This document shows, piece by piece, positions 1 to 12,039 of a DNA stretch of 64,000 nucleotides (its first letter is position 1; every line of letters starts with the position of its first letter). The translations under genes were made by a program, and so were the position numbers. Under the pieces are notes generated by a model. It made no database searches. It was given only the letters and a program-made list of their open reading frames with translations, and was not told where the DNA came from. Source of the stretch: Glycine soja (Eukaryota > Streptophyta > Magnoliopsida > Fabales > Fabaceae); NCBI RefSeq assembly GCF_004193775.1, contig NC_041021.1, forward strand, positions 3,482,001-3,546,000. Reading direction: 5' to 3'.

Positions 1-470
1 CAATGTCAGCATGTCATTGCAGAGTTTTGCAACCAAATGATTTGAAACTCATTGAGGAAACTTGCAAGAGAACCCCAAAACCTAATCTTTGTCTTCAACT
101 CCTAAAAGGTGACCCCCGTGCCCCTAGCGCTGATACTGCAGGCCTTGCATTGATTTTGGTCGATGTGATCAAAGCCAAAGCAAATGAAGCCGAGAAAACA
201 ATCAAGCAACTTCTTAAGCAGGGTGGGAATAAGAAAGCCTTAAGTGAATGTGCTGTCGATTACAAAGGGATTTTGATACTTGATATACCACAAGCCACTA
301 GGGCTGTGAGGGGAGACCCCAAATTTGCAGATGATGCGGTAAGTGATTGTGCTGTTGAGGCTGATATTTGTGAGAATCGCTTCAATGGGAAATCACCACT
401 CACCCATGTGAATAATGGTATGCGTGATGTGGCGAATGTGGCAAGGGCCATTATTAGGACTTTGCTCTAG
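1..470 (+). CDS. Invertase/pectin methylesterase inhibitor (PMEI domain), copy 1, 5' end outside window
   Basis: Secreted four-helix-bundle inhibitor of the PMEI superfamily, which blocks either cell-wall/vacuolar invertase or pectin methylesterase in the apoplast. The visible part starts inside the signal peptide (ATG at base 3 is an internal Met) and runs to TAG at 468-470. It keeps the early Cys pair (ETC...NLC) and the later cysteines (SEC, SDC, DIC) typical of the family. The visible protein differs from copy 2 (20247-20774) at one residue, Gly versus Ser in the stretch ADTA(G/S)LAL. No intron is needed. Sequence alone cannot separate invertase from PME inhibitors; linkage to an invertase gene 6.4 kb downstream favours an invertase inhibitor. 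This is inference. Confidence 0.88.
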   Translation, partial: MSACHCRVLQPNDLKLIEETCKRTPKPNLCLQLLKGDPRAPSADTAGLALILVDVIKAKANEAEKTIKQLLKQGGNKKALSECAVDYKGILILDIPQATRAVRGDPKFADDAVSDCAVEADICENRFNGKSPLTHVNNGMRDVANVARAIIRTLL

Positions 471-979
471 GTACTCATTATTTCTTGTTTGACTACAGAG
501 AAAAAAAAAACGTGTCATTAACAAACTGTTCAAATATAAAAGGATAATGAGAGACATTATTGTATGAAAATGAAGTCTATTTGAATGAATGTTATTGGAA
601 ATTGTTTGTTCAGGCATTTTCTGTGTGAGTGTGATAATTAAGGTTGGACGAACCAACAGAATTTATACATCTATACTACTTTGTTTAATTTGTTTTAAGA
701 TTTTTGTTTTCTTGTTTAAATTAAGTTTCTAAAATACCTAACACTTAAATTTTGTTTTCTTGTCCTATTTAAAAAAAAATACTAATATCGATCGATCATA
801 TCATTTAAAGAATAATAGGGTAATTGTATAAAATTTTAAAAATTAACATCAATTTTTTATATTACAAAATTCTAACATCATATTCTATAGCTGTTATTAC
901 AATGAATTTTTAATTTATTACCAATGGTCATCAAGGAATCCTATTGTAACTGATGACTTGGGCAACAAGCAACGGAGTG
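471..979. other. PMEI copy 1 3' flank
   Basis: AT-rich 3' untranslated and flanking DNA, matched almost base for base by 20775-21340 and more loosely by 43324-43860. Copies 2 and 3 hold a short extra stretch (for example around 20998-21047) that is missing here. No open reading frame of substance was seen. Confidence 0.6.
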
Positions 980-1745
980 GCGGACCTATATGTAGATAGG
1001 GGGTGTATTTTGACTCCTTTAAATTTTTGGAATTTCAAAACAGAAATTTAAACAACTAAAAAGGTGAAAAATTACAATTTTCTTCTTGACAGAAGAACCT
1101 ACCAAGACGTTCATATATTTCATTTATAACATTCACGCCAATGATACTCTTCTTCAAGAAACATCGTTTGAACTCGTGGAGCGTCAATCAGGTGACGTGG
1201 GTCATGCCTTACACCGTTGATTGAATTTTGTGCACGTCTAATTTTATAATTTTAACCCCCTGCTGTTTAGTTTTCAATGGTTCTCAAATTATATCTTGTG
1301 TTTGTAAAATTTTTAACCTCTAACCTTTTCTAAAATTCAATTTTTAGTCCTTAAACAAAAGTTTGTTGGGTTAAGATCCCTAAACTATTTTTTTAAGAAA
1401 TTTAGCTTTTAGTTCCTAAGCAAAAAGTTAATTGATCAATGTCCGTCAACTTTTATTTGTAAGTTTTTAGTCACTAAAATTTAAAAAAATTCAATTTTTA
1501 GTTCCTAAAATCACAATAAAGAAATAAAAATTATGGGTTCAAGCTATTATTTAGGAAAAAAAACTGAATTTTCTAAAAGTATAGGATCTCAACCAGTCGT
1601 CAAACAAAAGTTTTGAGACCACAAATCTTAATGGAAAAAAATGAGGGATCTTCAGAAATCAAACATTTGGTTAGAGACTAAAAAATTGAATTTCAAAAAA
1701 GTTTAATTACTAAGAACTCAGTTAACCCTTTTATCTTTTATTGAC
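980..1745. repeat. Dispersed repeat downstream of PMEI copy 1
   Basis: A degenerate non-coding repeat beginning near a GGGGGTGTATTTTGACTCC motif. It contains many short phrases such as TTTTTAGTCCTTAAAC and TTTTAGTTCCTAA on both strands. The same block recurs at 21350-22025 and 43880-44500, and a piece sits out of place at 16655-16935. That suggests an old repeat carried along in the tandem unit rather than coding DNA. Confidence 0.5.
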
Positions 1746-3078
1746 TAATTTTTTCGACAATTGGTATCCTTTTCAGCTCATTGGATACTTTTATTCTCTA
1801 TTCAATTAAATATTTTATTTCCTTTTCAGCTCACCAAACTTGATTTTATAGTATTAATGTTTTTATTTGAATATGTACGGCGATAATAATTATTGAGAGA
1901 GGCACTTCAAGTTCAACAGAATCTCTGTTAGAATATGATCATAAAAGCCTCAAAAATTAAAGTCGGAAATTTAAATTAAAATCAAGTGCGCTTATGTTTT
2001 CTTACTCTTTTAACCTTAAAATATAGAATTGCGTGTAGAATCTATCATCAGTTATAAAGTATAATGTGGAAAGTAAACGATATATATTAAGAAAATACAA
2101 TAACGCTTTAGACAAAAAATAACTACAATATTGAGATACTCCTAGAAATGAATTTGTCTTTGAGCATTTAAAGATATTATTATTAATGAGTCAAATAATA
2201 TAGCATATTTTGACCAAGAATTAATTGCAATGTTAAGTGTAATGGGTAATTTTTTACCAAATTATGTTGATGCTAATGGAACTGTCCTTTAATCTCTTTT
2301 TAATTTTTTTTGTGTTGGATGTATTTTATAATAACAATTTATATGTTACTATATTTTTTAGATATTTTTAAAATGAATTCTATAATTAAATGTCATTGAT
2401 GCAGTTAAAACAAATATCATTATTGGAAATCGCATAAATAATTTTTTTAAATAATATATATTCATATAAATATGTAATTATTTAAAGTGACTTGTTTTTG
2501 AAATGGCTAAAAAGTATTATTTCATTTTTAGTTTAAAAAAACTATAATTGTGGGGTTCTCCGGGAATCTAAAAAGGGAGGGGATTGAACTTTTACTGCTT
2601 TATTTGTGAATTCAATCAAAACAACCCATTTCCATTAATCAATGTTTTCTGAAAAGATTATCACAACAAGATCATTTGAAAAACAAAATTATATGGCCCT
2701 TCAACACCAATTTCATTTCCAAGTATTAACAACAAATCTAAGAGTCAAAGAGAATGAAAATTATACATAAAATTTATAATGGTTCAATTCTTAAGGGACC
2801 TTGTTTTAAAATCTCTTAGAACTTTCACTTATAGAGAATTAGTTACAAATACTATGCAAATATAATTCCCTATATTTTACTTTGTCCTTAAATCCTATAA
2901 GAGAAAGAATGAGAGTTCAAATCCTATCAACTCACAAAAATCTTGGTAACCCTAACCAAGATAAAAAAAAATAAGAATGAATTTTTGAATAAAAACAAAT
3001 ACACCTTGAGTTCAAATCCTATCAACACTTCCACCTTGATGTGTAGGTCACTAATGAAAAAAACATAAAAGGATATTA
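1746..3078. other. Unit spacer, no gene seen
   Basis: AT-rich spacer conserved in all three units: 22026-23357 in unit 2, and 44500-44722 plus 55125-56345 in unit 3, where a Helitron splits it. The position around 1970 (GGAAAT TTAAATT) is the empty site of that Helitron. No coding sequence was recognised. Confidence 0.55.
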
Positions 3079-4307
3079 ATAACTACTAAATATAAGCTAT
3101 TTTGATAATAAAAATATATTAAAAATATCTTTAAAAATATTTATTTAGTAGTTATTTTTGACTTAAATATTAAGATTTGATATTTTTCTTAATTATGGCA
3201 TGCAGCTATGAAAATGAGGGATTAAAAGAGAAAAAGATCGAGAAAATATCAAAAATATCAAAAAGGAAGATTTTTAGTATTAGGTTCAAGTCCACTACAA
3301 AGGGAGTTAAGCCAAAGAGGAGACATACAACCCACACACCGAGTCTATCCCTTAGGGAAACCCTCTTTCTTTTTTATTATCTATCACTTTCTTCCATCCA
3401 CCTCAACCTCCTAAAGTGTAAAAGTCTCTCATGACATGAGAGGCTAAATCCTTAGATAGGGTCTGACAGGCCTAAAAGGCAAAGCGATGTATGATGTACC
3501 CACTATTTATTAATGCAATACCAAATGATTTATTTCTTATTATCTTTTCTGTTTATCTTTTCATGCATTATTCATCTTTTATATTCTATTAGGAGATAGA
3601 CGCTCGAGAGAAGGTAACTTCTAAATAAAATTTAAAGAAAATATGCATGCATTAGTTTTAGGGGTTAGACACTTGGAAGAGGGCAAATTCTAATAGAACA
3701 AAAAGAAAGGATTTCGTAAGAAATTCATTGCTAGAGATAGAATGATAATTTCATGCCCATGAATTTTTGCAAACATCTAGAATTCATACTTCATGCATTT
3801 TATTCATTGAATCTTTTCAAAGGAATTTGGAAGATAGATGAATAAAATAGGATGATAATCATCGTGAGTAATCAAAGACAAGTAAATGAATAGTTGTGGG
3901 AATGATAAATTCACCTATATTGATAAAGAAAATCATAAAATTATACATCCTATGCAGATACGACAGGCTAGGTCCCAACATCATCACATTCTTGAGAACT
4001 TATCTTTTATTCATCTTTTCTTTTTTTTTTCTTATCTTTGTTTATCTTTTATTTTTCTTTTCTTATCTTATTTTTTTATCTTTATTATCTTTTACTTTAA
4101 ATATTTTATCTTCTCTATCTTTTATCTCTTATCTTTCCTTTTAAATCTTTATCTTTCTGCATCTTTTATTTTAAATTTCTTACCTCTTGCTTGTAAATTG
4201 GATTTGCTTTAATTTAAGTCCAACAAAGTCCCCGTGGATTCGACACTCAGACTTTCAAGTACTTTACAACTTCTTACAAATTTGGTACACTTGTCAACGA
4301 GTTAACA
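3079..4307 (+). repeat. LTR-like insertion (probable Ty3-type solo LTR) in unit 1
   Basis: About 1.23 kb present in units 1 and 2 but absent from unit 3, where flanking sequence joins directly near 56350. The right end reads ...CACTTGTCAACGAGTTAACA after a GATTCGACACTC motif, which resembles the 3' end of legume Ty3-type LTRs. The middle has TATTTATTAATGCAATACC, like an R-region polyadenylation site. Flanking AATAA at both edges may be a target-site duplication. The left end is unclear because it starts with a foldback (3079-3157). Short ORFs here (for example 3177-3434) are not convincing genes. Confidence 0.45.
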
Positions 4308-6754
4308 AATAATTATAATTTTGATTGGTAAAACAGATTAATCAATTGTCAAATATGGTAATCAAATAATTCTCCAAAATCCTATTTGTTCTACCTTTTC
4401 AAAAAATTTGTAATCCATTATCTCTTTCAGATAAAGAGTTTCTCATGCTTTTTGGAATAATTGATTAGCAATTGTGGTATTGATTATTCATCACACAAGG
4501 AGCACCTTAAGTTTCCAAAAGTAATCTAATGGATTACAGTACATGTTAATCAATTATCTCAAGCTATAAAGCCTCCTTCCTTCTAAAATTGTCTTCTATA
4601 ATTGATTACTGAAATTAATAATTGGTTCATTCATCAAAGCTTGCCAAATTTCAAGTAGAAGAGAGATATGTTGCTCATTCTAAAACTTTGTAATTGATTT
4701 CAAAACATTATAATCAATTACACTATATATGTTGAACTCATTGCTCTTAAGAAACTTAGAGATGAATCAATTTGTTTAACACCTTAGAATCATATTAATA
4801 ATGTATAAAGGAAGACTTAACCTAGAACAATCATCATGCCAGTCTAAAATAATCAATACAAATGCCACATCTATTAAACTTGTTTGACATTGAAAAATTA
4901 TTAAACCAAAACTAAGACCTAAAGACATATCTTCAAGGTTTTAAGCTTTGGTCTAACAATAATTCTTCAATCGAAAATATGTTACTACTTTTTTATATTA
5001 TAAATGTTAAGCCAAAATCATTAATAAGACCATTAAAACTCATTATCCTTCTTCCCATAACTAATAATATTTGTGCATTCCAAACCTACTTTCTATTAAA
5101 ATGTCAGACTAATTAATATTTTTTATCAAATAAAAAATAAAACAACTAATTTTTTTTATTACTTTGCGTTGGTTTTGGGTTTAGGACAAGGGGTTGGAAT
5201 GTCTTTTCCCTATTTAGCTGGCAATTGTCACCTTTTGATTAAAAACAAACAGAGATATTACATTTAGTTCCTCTAATGTGAACGAAATACTACTTCTTAG
5301 TCTAGGGTAATAATTAAGGAAATAAAAAGATAAAATTTTTATTAAAAGTTATAGGGAGCACTTTTACTCATTCCAATAAAAATATTTTTTATTTTACTTT
5401 TTCAATATTCTTAATACATTAGTTAATATTTTCCTTAAGTCATCAGTATTACTATTTGAGAGGACATATATGCCATGGCATCAAAATGATATCAATGTGT
5501 CAAATTACTGTATAACACCAAATCTCAATTATTCATTTTAATTTGATCTAACGACTCTTAGTAATTCACTAAAAAAGCTCACGTGACCCCTTTCTCCCCA
5601 TTACGCTCTCACAAATTTCTTATGTCCTTCCCATCGTCACATGGACCTCCCAGAATCGTAAAGCATGAACTATCACTGAGTAACTAACACCCTTTTCAGG
5701 GTTGGTCCTTGAAAAGAAGGAAATTGGGAGATGGGGAGAGGGGGGAGGGGGCTATTGAAAATATTTAGACACTCTTATCTTTAAAAGTTTAATCAAATTT
5801 TATAGTTAAAAGAAATCTCAGCCTACAAATCCATACATAGTAGGCGACTAGGCGTTAAACGTTGGGAACAATCTTGTGATTTCAAGAGGAATTAACGTTA
5901 CTGTCACCATATTTTCAAGAATCTTCTCTTATTTGTCTAGTTGGAAGCACAGCAGAGAATGGTTAAAAGGACTGGGGACCAAAATATTCTTGTGATCTCC
6001 ATTGATCAAACAGAAGTTAATATGGGGGAAATATTGGTCTCATATTATTATTGTTATATGCATGCATTCAAGTAAACGACTAAGCTTATGCTAGTATCGG
6101 CAAATGCATTTATTTGTGTGCGTATCCATCTCAGAAAGCAGTCACCTATTATAATATAATCCAGGTCTGCAACCCTTTCTGCCCTGGGACTATATATAGA
6201 GTAATTTTAGTAGTACGTACATGCTGGTGTGAAAATGACTTTCACAGCAGGCATATAGGTACTAGGTGGTATAAGAATTCTAACAGAACCTAGAAAAGCA
6301 TTTAATTAATTCAAGTTTCCATATTGGGAAATTAAGTATAGAATCACCCATTCCAGTTTTATCTTTTCAAGATGTTCAACCATAATAATACTCAATGCAA
6401 TAAAAAAAATGAAATTTAATTGAAAAAGTAATCATACTATCAGCATCCCCTACATGTCAGAATATATATCCAATAGCAGCACTAGGTGACTCAATGAACC
6501 TGTAAACAAACACCACTTATTGAACTGAAAGAACAAATCAGAATCGAAGGGTAGTGGACTCAATAGTGCTTAAATCAAAGCCTGGGTCAACTTCTCCTTT
6601 TACGATTGGTCAGTTTTTCCTTTGATGAGTTGCTATTGTTTTGACTGATTTTCTTTATTTTGTGTTCATCATGGGACCTTTTTGGTCTTTGTATTTTTTT
6701 TGGGCTGCTTCCCTTTTTATAGCTTGTGATTTGGAACTAGTCCACTACTAATAT
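4308..6754. other. Spacer and upstream region of invertase copy 1
   Basis: No gene was seen. The first part has many TAATCAATT/AATTGATTA phrases and matches 28151-29010; unit 3 keeps only 4308-4680 (56345-56725). The stretch from 5170 to 6754 matches 29870-30912 plus 35556-36130. Base 6199-6203 (GAGTA), just after a TATATATA run, is the empty site of the Copia element inserted in unit 2. A hAT element present in unit 2 is absent here. Confidence 0.55.
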
Positions 6755-6762
6755 TATATATT
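6755..6762 (+). promoter_or_regulatory. Candidate TATA box of invertase copy 1
   Basis: TATATATT lies 141 bp upstream of the ATG at 6903, a plausible distance for a short 5' UTR. A second TATA-like run at 6190-6197 is about 700 bp upstream and would need a long leader. No transcript data are available. Confidence 0.35.
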
Positions 6763-6902
6763 CTTATTTGCTGACGGAAAAAAGCATTTGTTCCTATGCT
6801 GCTAATATACTACAAAGCTTCAATTTCCTGTTTTGACTTGTGAGTTTTCTTGGTAATTAACTTTGGAGCTGTGATGTACTGATTTGGGTGTCCTTTTTTC
6901 AG

Positions 6903-9900
6903 ATGGCTCTCCCAAACACCAGGATGCCTGTGGTGTTTTTCTCCATGGTGTTGCTGATGATCAACAATTGCATTGAAGCGGTTTTGGTGAGAGGAGATTA
7001 TCACGGAACTGGATTCCATTTCCAGCCCCTTAAAAACTGGATGAACGGTTAGAATGAAGACTTTATTTCTGGACCTGCATTTTCGTTTTTGCATATCTTG
7101 CCATATTCTGTAGTTAGTTTTAATCATTGACTGCATTATAAAAAACTAGAAAGCAACTGTGTCTCTTTGAAAAGGAGATGAATTAATGAATAGATTGTGA
7201 TCTTGTTTCAATTCTTTTGTGGACATATTGCAGTAGAATTAATGACCCTAAATTGGGATTTGTTTCCCTTGGGGCATATGATTTCAAACGGCATTTTAGT
7301 AAATGACGATCATATTCAGATAAGTTTATTTAAATAAATTGTTTTGGCCCCTCTCTTTCCGTGTCTGTAATGTAGGACAGTGGATCTAGCTCTTCATACA
7401 AAAAAATGCCATTCTTGTTTTAGGCTATTTGGATAATTGATAGAAAGAGAAGGGAAAGGGATGAAATGTAATAGTTATTAATGTTTTTTGTTTGCAGTAA
7501 GAAACCAAGATTGAAATTAAAAGTGCAACATAATGTAATAGTTTATTATGATTTTCTCCCTTGTACTCATGCACATCATTGCAGTAGGTTTAATCCTTAA
7601 AGATGGAACTTTTCTTTCATTTGCATCAAATAAGTAGACTACTTCTGCATTTTGATAACATTGTGTAAAAATTTTGACAGTAAAATTTAATAATTTCCTT
7701 TTTTTTTATAAGAAATGAGTAATTTTAACCATTCATATAACATTAAAATGTGTACCAAAAAATAATACATTAAAATACATGCTTCTTTTACTTATTTTGA
7801 CTGTCTCATGCTATCCTATATAAACATATTTTGTAGAAATTTTATAATTTTTGTTTTCATTACCAATCAAGCTAATAACTTTCTCTCCTTTGCATGTAAT
7901 ACTTTCATGGTACCTATATCTCTGTAACGATGCGTCAATCACATGCAAATCCAAATGGTAACCAAGAACTTTATAATTCTATTATATTTTACTTTTATTT
8001 TTTCAATGACAACCATCCATACATTTGTGTACACCATCTTACACTTTTAATTGTCAACAATGCAGGGCCAATGTACTACAATGGAGTATACCATCTGTTC
8101 TACCAGTACAATCCCAATGGCACAGTGTGGGGTAACATAGTGTGGGCGCACTCAGTGTCCAAGGATCTGATAAACTGGAATGGCATTGAACATGCTATTT
8201 ATCCATCAAAGACCTTTGACAAATTTGGCTGCTGGTCAGGGTCTGCTACCATAATCCCTGGTAAGGGGCCCGTGATCCTCTACACTGGAGTTATAGAAGA
8301 AAATAACACTCAAGTGCAATGCTATGCCGAACCAGAAGACCCAAATGACCCACTTCTTCGGAGATGGGTGAAACCAGACAAGCTCAACCCAGCTGTGGTA
8401 GATAAAGATGTTAACCACACTGAATTTCGTGACCCCACAACAGCTTGGTGGGGCAAGGACGGTCACTGGAGGATGCTGGTGGGCAGTGTAAGGAAGCGCA
8501 GAGGAATAGCTTATCTATACAGGAGCAAGGACTTCAAGACATGGGTTAGTGGATGGTTGGGGTGGACTTAGGTATGATTATGGCAACTTCTATGCTTCCA
8601 AATCATTTTTTGACCCCAGCAAGAACAGGAGGATCTTATGGGGTTGGGCAAACGAGTGTGATAAACCGATAGACAATTTTCGGAAAGGATGGGCAGGAAT
8701 TCAGGTACTGAATTTATATGTATGCATTTCCTTCAACACAAGGTTAAAATAAAATAGAGTTTTGTTCTCTTATTTATATTTCATATGGTTTTATCTTTTG
8801 CTTATAAGTCCTATGTAATAGGAGTTTGATAGGTTGACTATAGTTGCATTCCTTATTTTCATGCTGGTCTTGATAAAATTTGATATTCCACGAGTGGTGG
8901 TAGTAGTTACTGGTGTAGGGCTATTTAAAAAGCCAGTTATCTTCTTCATTCGATAAGAAATTCACTCTCCCGATTACAGAGTTTTTATCAGTTTCAATAG
9001 ATGCAGCCACAGGCCAGGGCACAGTAATTTCTCTTAAATTGTTCAATCTAATCAGGAGACAATATATTTTGACATTGTTAAATACTCTTTGACCTAAAAT
9101 TATTCAGTTTAAATGTAAAATAAAAACCTAAAATTATTGAGTTTAAATGTAAAATAAAAAAATTTCTTAGTAAGAAATTAAATTTTGGCTCCATCTTGCT
9201 TTTGTCTTTCTTTTTCTTTCTACCCTTTTATTCTCTTCACTGCCCAATCTTACATATGTTTTCAATATTTTTTTTCTTGGATTGAGAGAGATAATTCTAG
9301 ATTTATTCAATCTTTGCTCGATTCTGAATCTCTGACTCCCTTTCATGTTTTTTCTTTGGCATTCAGATATAAGTGTTTTATTTTTGTATCCTTATACAAA
9401 TTAAAGGAATTGTAATATGCGTGTATGTGTCTGGTAAAATAATTAGGCGATTCCACGAACTGTGTGGCTGGATTTTACTGGGAGACAATTGGTGCAATGG
9501 CCTGTTGAAGAGTTAAACAGTCTCAGAGGCAAAGAAGTTAACATAGACAATCAAAGGCTTGAGAAGGGAGATTATAGTGAAGTAAAAGGAATCACTGTTG
9601 CCCAGGTCTAATTCTTAATTATGCATTAATGAATGTATGCTCATACAAATAAATACATATAATGATATAAAACTAATGATATTATATAACTGCAGGCAGA
9701 TGTTGAAGTTACGTTCTCCTTTTCAAGCTTGGACAAGGCAGAGGCATATGATCCTAAGTGGGTAAAGGCGCAGGATCCATGTGCCCAAAAGGGTTCAAAA
9801 CTACAGGGTGGGGTTGGACCGTTTGGACTTCTGACTTTGGCTTCTCAAAATCTCGAAGAGTTCACTCCTGTGTTTTTCAGAGTTTTCAAAAGTCCAAATA

Positions 9901-10515
9901 AGCATATTGTTCTCTTATGCTCTGATGCGAGAAGGTTAGTCTATTCCAAATTGGGATGAGAACTTCTAGTTTTCTTTCTATCTTCATGATAGGATGGGTT
10001 TTAGACCAAAAGAGATCAAATTAAGTGGTTGGAGAATTGCATTGGATGGGGTTAGGTTATTTTAATTATATGATATTTTGTTTTTTTGTATTTCCTTCAA
10101 ATTGGTTATTTTTGTTTTTGGTATTTCTAAATAGTTCATCTTTGAAGAGTGATCTGTACAAACCGCAATTTGCGGGGTTTGTAGATGTGGATTTGGCTGC
10201 GGATAAGAAGATTTCTCTTATGAGTTTGGTATGTGCAAATTCAATTCCATTTGGTACTTATATATAGCATTTATGCACTACAAAATACTAATGTATAAGT
10301 ATTTAATATTTTTTGTGTTTTCAAATGAATGGAAGATTGATCACTCAGTTGTGGAGAGTTTTGGAGCAGGAGGGAAGACAAACATTTTGTCCCGAGTCTA
10401 TCCCGAGCTAGTAGTGATGAACCAAGTGCACTTGTTTGTGTTCAACAATGGTACTGAACCAATCGTAGTGCAAAACCTCAAAGCTTGGAGCATGATATCT
10501 GCTGATATAAAATGA
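6903..10515 (+). pseudogene. Cell-wall invertase (beta-fructofuranosidase, GH32), copy 1, disrupted
   Basis: Plant acid invertase gene of the GH32 family, which hydrolyses sucrose in the cell wall. Exons as read: 6903-7047 (signal peptide; ends ...KNWMN), mini-exon 7949-7957 (DPN), 8066-8704, 9447-9605, 9696-9934, 10135-10228 and 10336-10515 (ends ...SMISADIK). Intact marks include WMN/DPN/GP (nucleophile Asp in the mini-exon), GCWSGS, FRDPT and the C-terminal beta-sandwich. Two lesions are visible. In exon 3 the frame after FKTWV (8547) jumps to [11 protein letters not shown] (8552 on, other frame), so the segment expected to hold WECPDFY is missing and translation stops at 8569-8571. The mini-exon is preceded by GCAA rather than AG. 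Other junctions are canonical GT-AG. It is called a pseudogene with high confidence unless the assembly is wrong. Confidence 0.88.
7949..7957 (+). other. 9-bp invertase mini-exon with altered 3' splice site
   Basis: ATCCAAATG encodes the central part of the NDPNG sucrose-binding motif and is followed by GTAACC. Plant acid invertases are known for this very small exon. Here the two bases before it are AA instead of AG, and no AG lies in the preceding 20 bases. Skipping it keeps the frame (exon 1 to 8066) but removes the nucleophile Asp. Confidence 0.7.
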
Positions 10516-10811
10516 TCAGCCTGAAGCAATTGAAGTCCAAGTTAGTTAGGTGGTTACTGGTACATATGACAGGGTGGGTGGAACTCAGACATATCAGTAG
10601 TTAGTTTTTAATTCCTCTTGGTTAGTTACGCATGTAAACAGTGAGATACTTTTCTTTATAAATACCTTTATGCAATGAGAATTGTTTTCTTCATTCAATC
10701 TTCTCCGCTGTTCATATCTCTCAGTTTGAAATACTTAAAATTTGACATAATGTGATTTATCTGTTTCTTGCATTGTCTTTGGTAGACCTACGATATTTGT
10801 GCGTCACATGT
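10516..10811 (+). other. 3' region of invertase copy 1
   Basis: Non-coding sequence after the stop codon, matching 41238-41533 downstream of the copy 2 remnant. It probably contains the 3' UTR; TTTATAAATACC and GCAATGAGAAT could lie near the transcript end. It ends in GTCACATGT (10803-10811), one copy of the target duplication of the next element. Confidence 0.55.
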
Positions 10812-10879
10812 TATGAAATATTGACACCGACACGGACATATAAACACTTGTAATGTCCAAAATGTAGGATACAGACACA

Positions 10880-10918
<39 letters not shown>

Positions 10919-11914
10919 AAATTAAATGAGTTATATTCATAAAAGATCTAAATTGAAAATCAAAATTTATATATTTATCATCATCTAAAAAGAACTTTTC
11001 CTATGATAATGAGTCACAAATGGGATAGGATGTTAATTAAAATTTAAACATTATATTTTATAAAAAAAATGTTAAATAAATAATAAAATTATATTTAATC
11101 TCTTGTAAATATTAAATACAATTAATATTTACTATAAAAATTTAGTAAATTAATAATAAATAGTTATAAGAAAATGTAGAATTATTGAGAAATAAATACA
11201 GATTTACCTTAACCGTTTAGTTGAAGGACCACGCAACATCATCGCCATGTGGACTCGTATAGTTGGTTACACTCAAGAGCCAATGCCACCATGACTCATG
11301 AGGTTGCAGAAATTAAAAAAATTAAAAAAAGAGTGTAAATAAAAACGTTTCTCAAAGGAAGAAAAAAAAAATTCCTCACCTTATTAATATATCATTTCCT
11401 CCGTGTGTCTCTCTCTAGAGGAAAATAAAAAGGGCAAACAAAAACTCTTAATTTCCCCCTTTTCATCTGAATATTATCGTCCTTTAATCCAAATCGCTTC
11501 ATCATTTTACTCTCTAAATCAGAAGCTACAACCCGCCACCACCGCCACGCTTGGCGTAACTCTCTGCCGTCGCTGCTCCTTCATTCGAATCTCGCTCTAA
11601 TGCGATTCCTCAAACATCAACCGATTCTTCTATCCTTTTTCTTTCCTACCTTCTTTTCTTTTGATATTCGCACCCGCAATTCTATATACGGTGAGTCCTT
11701 ATCGGAGGAGGAGCGTGCATGATCATTAACCTGCGCATCGTCGCGCGTGTCCCCTTGGTGGGCCGCGTCCAATCGCGCACTTCCTACGTCCAACCGTGTC
11801 TGGTGACAGCGGAGGCAACGAACACCGCGTCGCACCGGAGTCGTACCCGTTTGCGTGTCCGGTGCGCCACCGACGTGGGACACAACACTTCAGCGGCGTG
11901 TCCGTGCTTCATAG
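10812..11914. mobile_element. Mutator-like (Pack-MULE type) element with captured GC-rich sequence
   Basis: A 1,103-bp insertion flanked by a 9-bp direct repeat GTCACATGT (10803-10811 and 11915-11923); unit 2 has a single copy of that site (41525-41533). The ends are related inverted sequences: it begins TATGAAATATTGACACCGAC, and the reverse complement of its end begins CTATGAAGCACGGACACG. A 9-bp duplication and such ends fit a MULE. No transposase is present. It holds an (AT)n run at about 10880-10912, and its right half (11500-11900) is GC-rich, unlike all neighbours, with a first-exon-like piece. This fits Pack-MULE gene capture. Confidence 0.75.
11599..11722 (+). pseudogene. Captured first-exon-like fragment inside the MULE
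   Basis: After a leader-like stretch with CTCTCTCT and a CCACCACCGCCACG run, ATG at 11599 opens a short frame. It starts MRFLKHQPILLSFFFPTFFS, hydrophobic and signal-peptide-like, and ends at TGA about 40 codons later. A GT donor-like GGTGAGTCC near 11689 suggests the original exon ended there. The parent gene is not recognised. Confidence 0.35.
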
Positions 11915-12039
11915 GTCACATGTAATTTTATTTAGGTTCTCTGTCCATTTGTCTGGATATAGTTTATTTGACAAGTCCATTCACAAATGGGGAGGGATCC
12001 ATGCACTTTGTAAAAAACACAATATTATAGGTCAACCAA

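Noticed and set aside
3177..3434. 85-aa ORF preserved in two copies (also 23456-23713)
   Set aside because: It lies in an LTR-like insertion. The preservation only reflects the recent unit duplication, and there is no recognisable domain.
6190..6203. TATATATA upstream of the invertase as its main TATA box
   Set aside because: It is about 700 bp from the ATG, and a closer candidate exists at 6755. It is kept only as the location of the Copia empty site.
7930..8571. A 213-aa ORF that starts at an ATG in the invertase intron
   Set aside because: The ATG at 7930 is intronic read-through into exon 3; the true start is in exon 1 at 6903.
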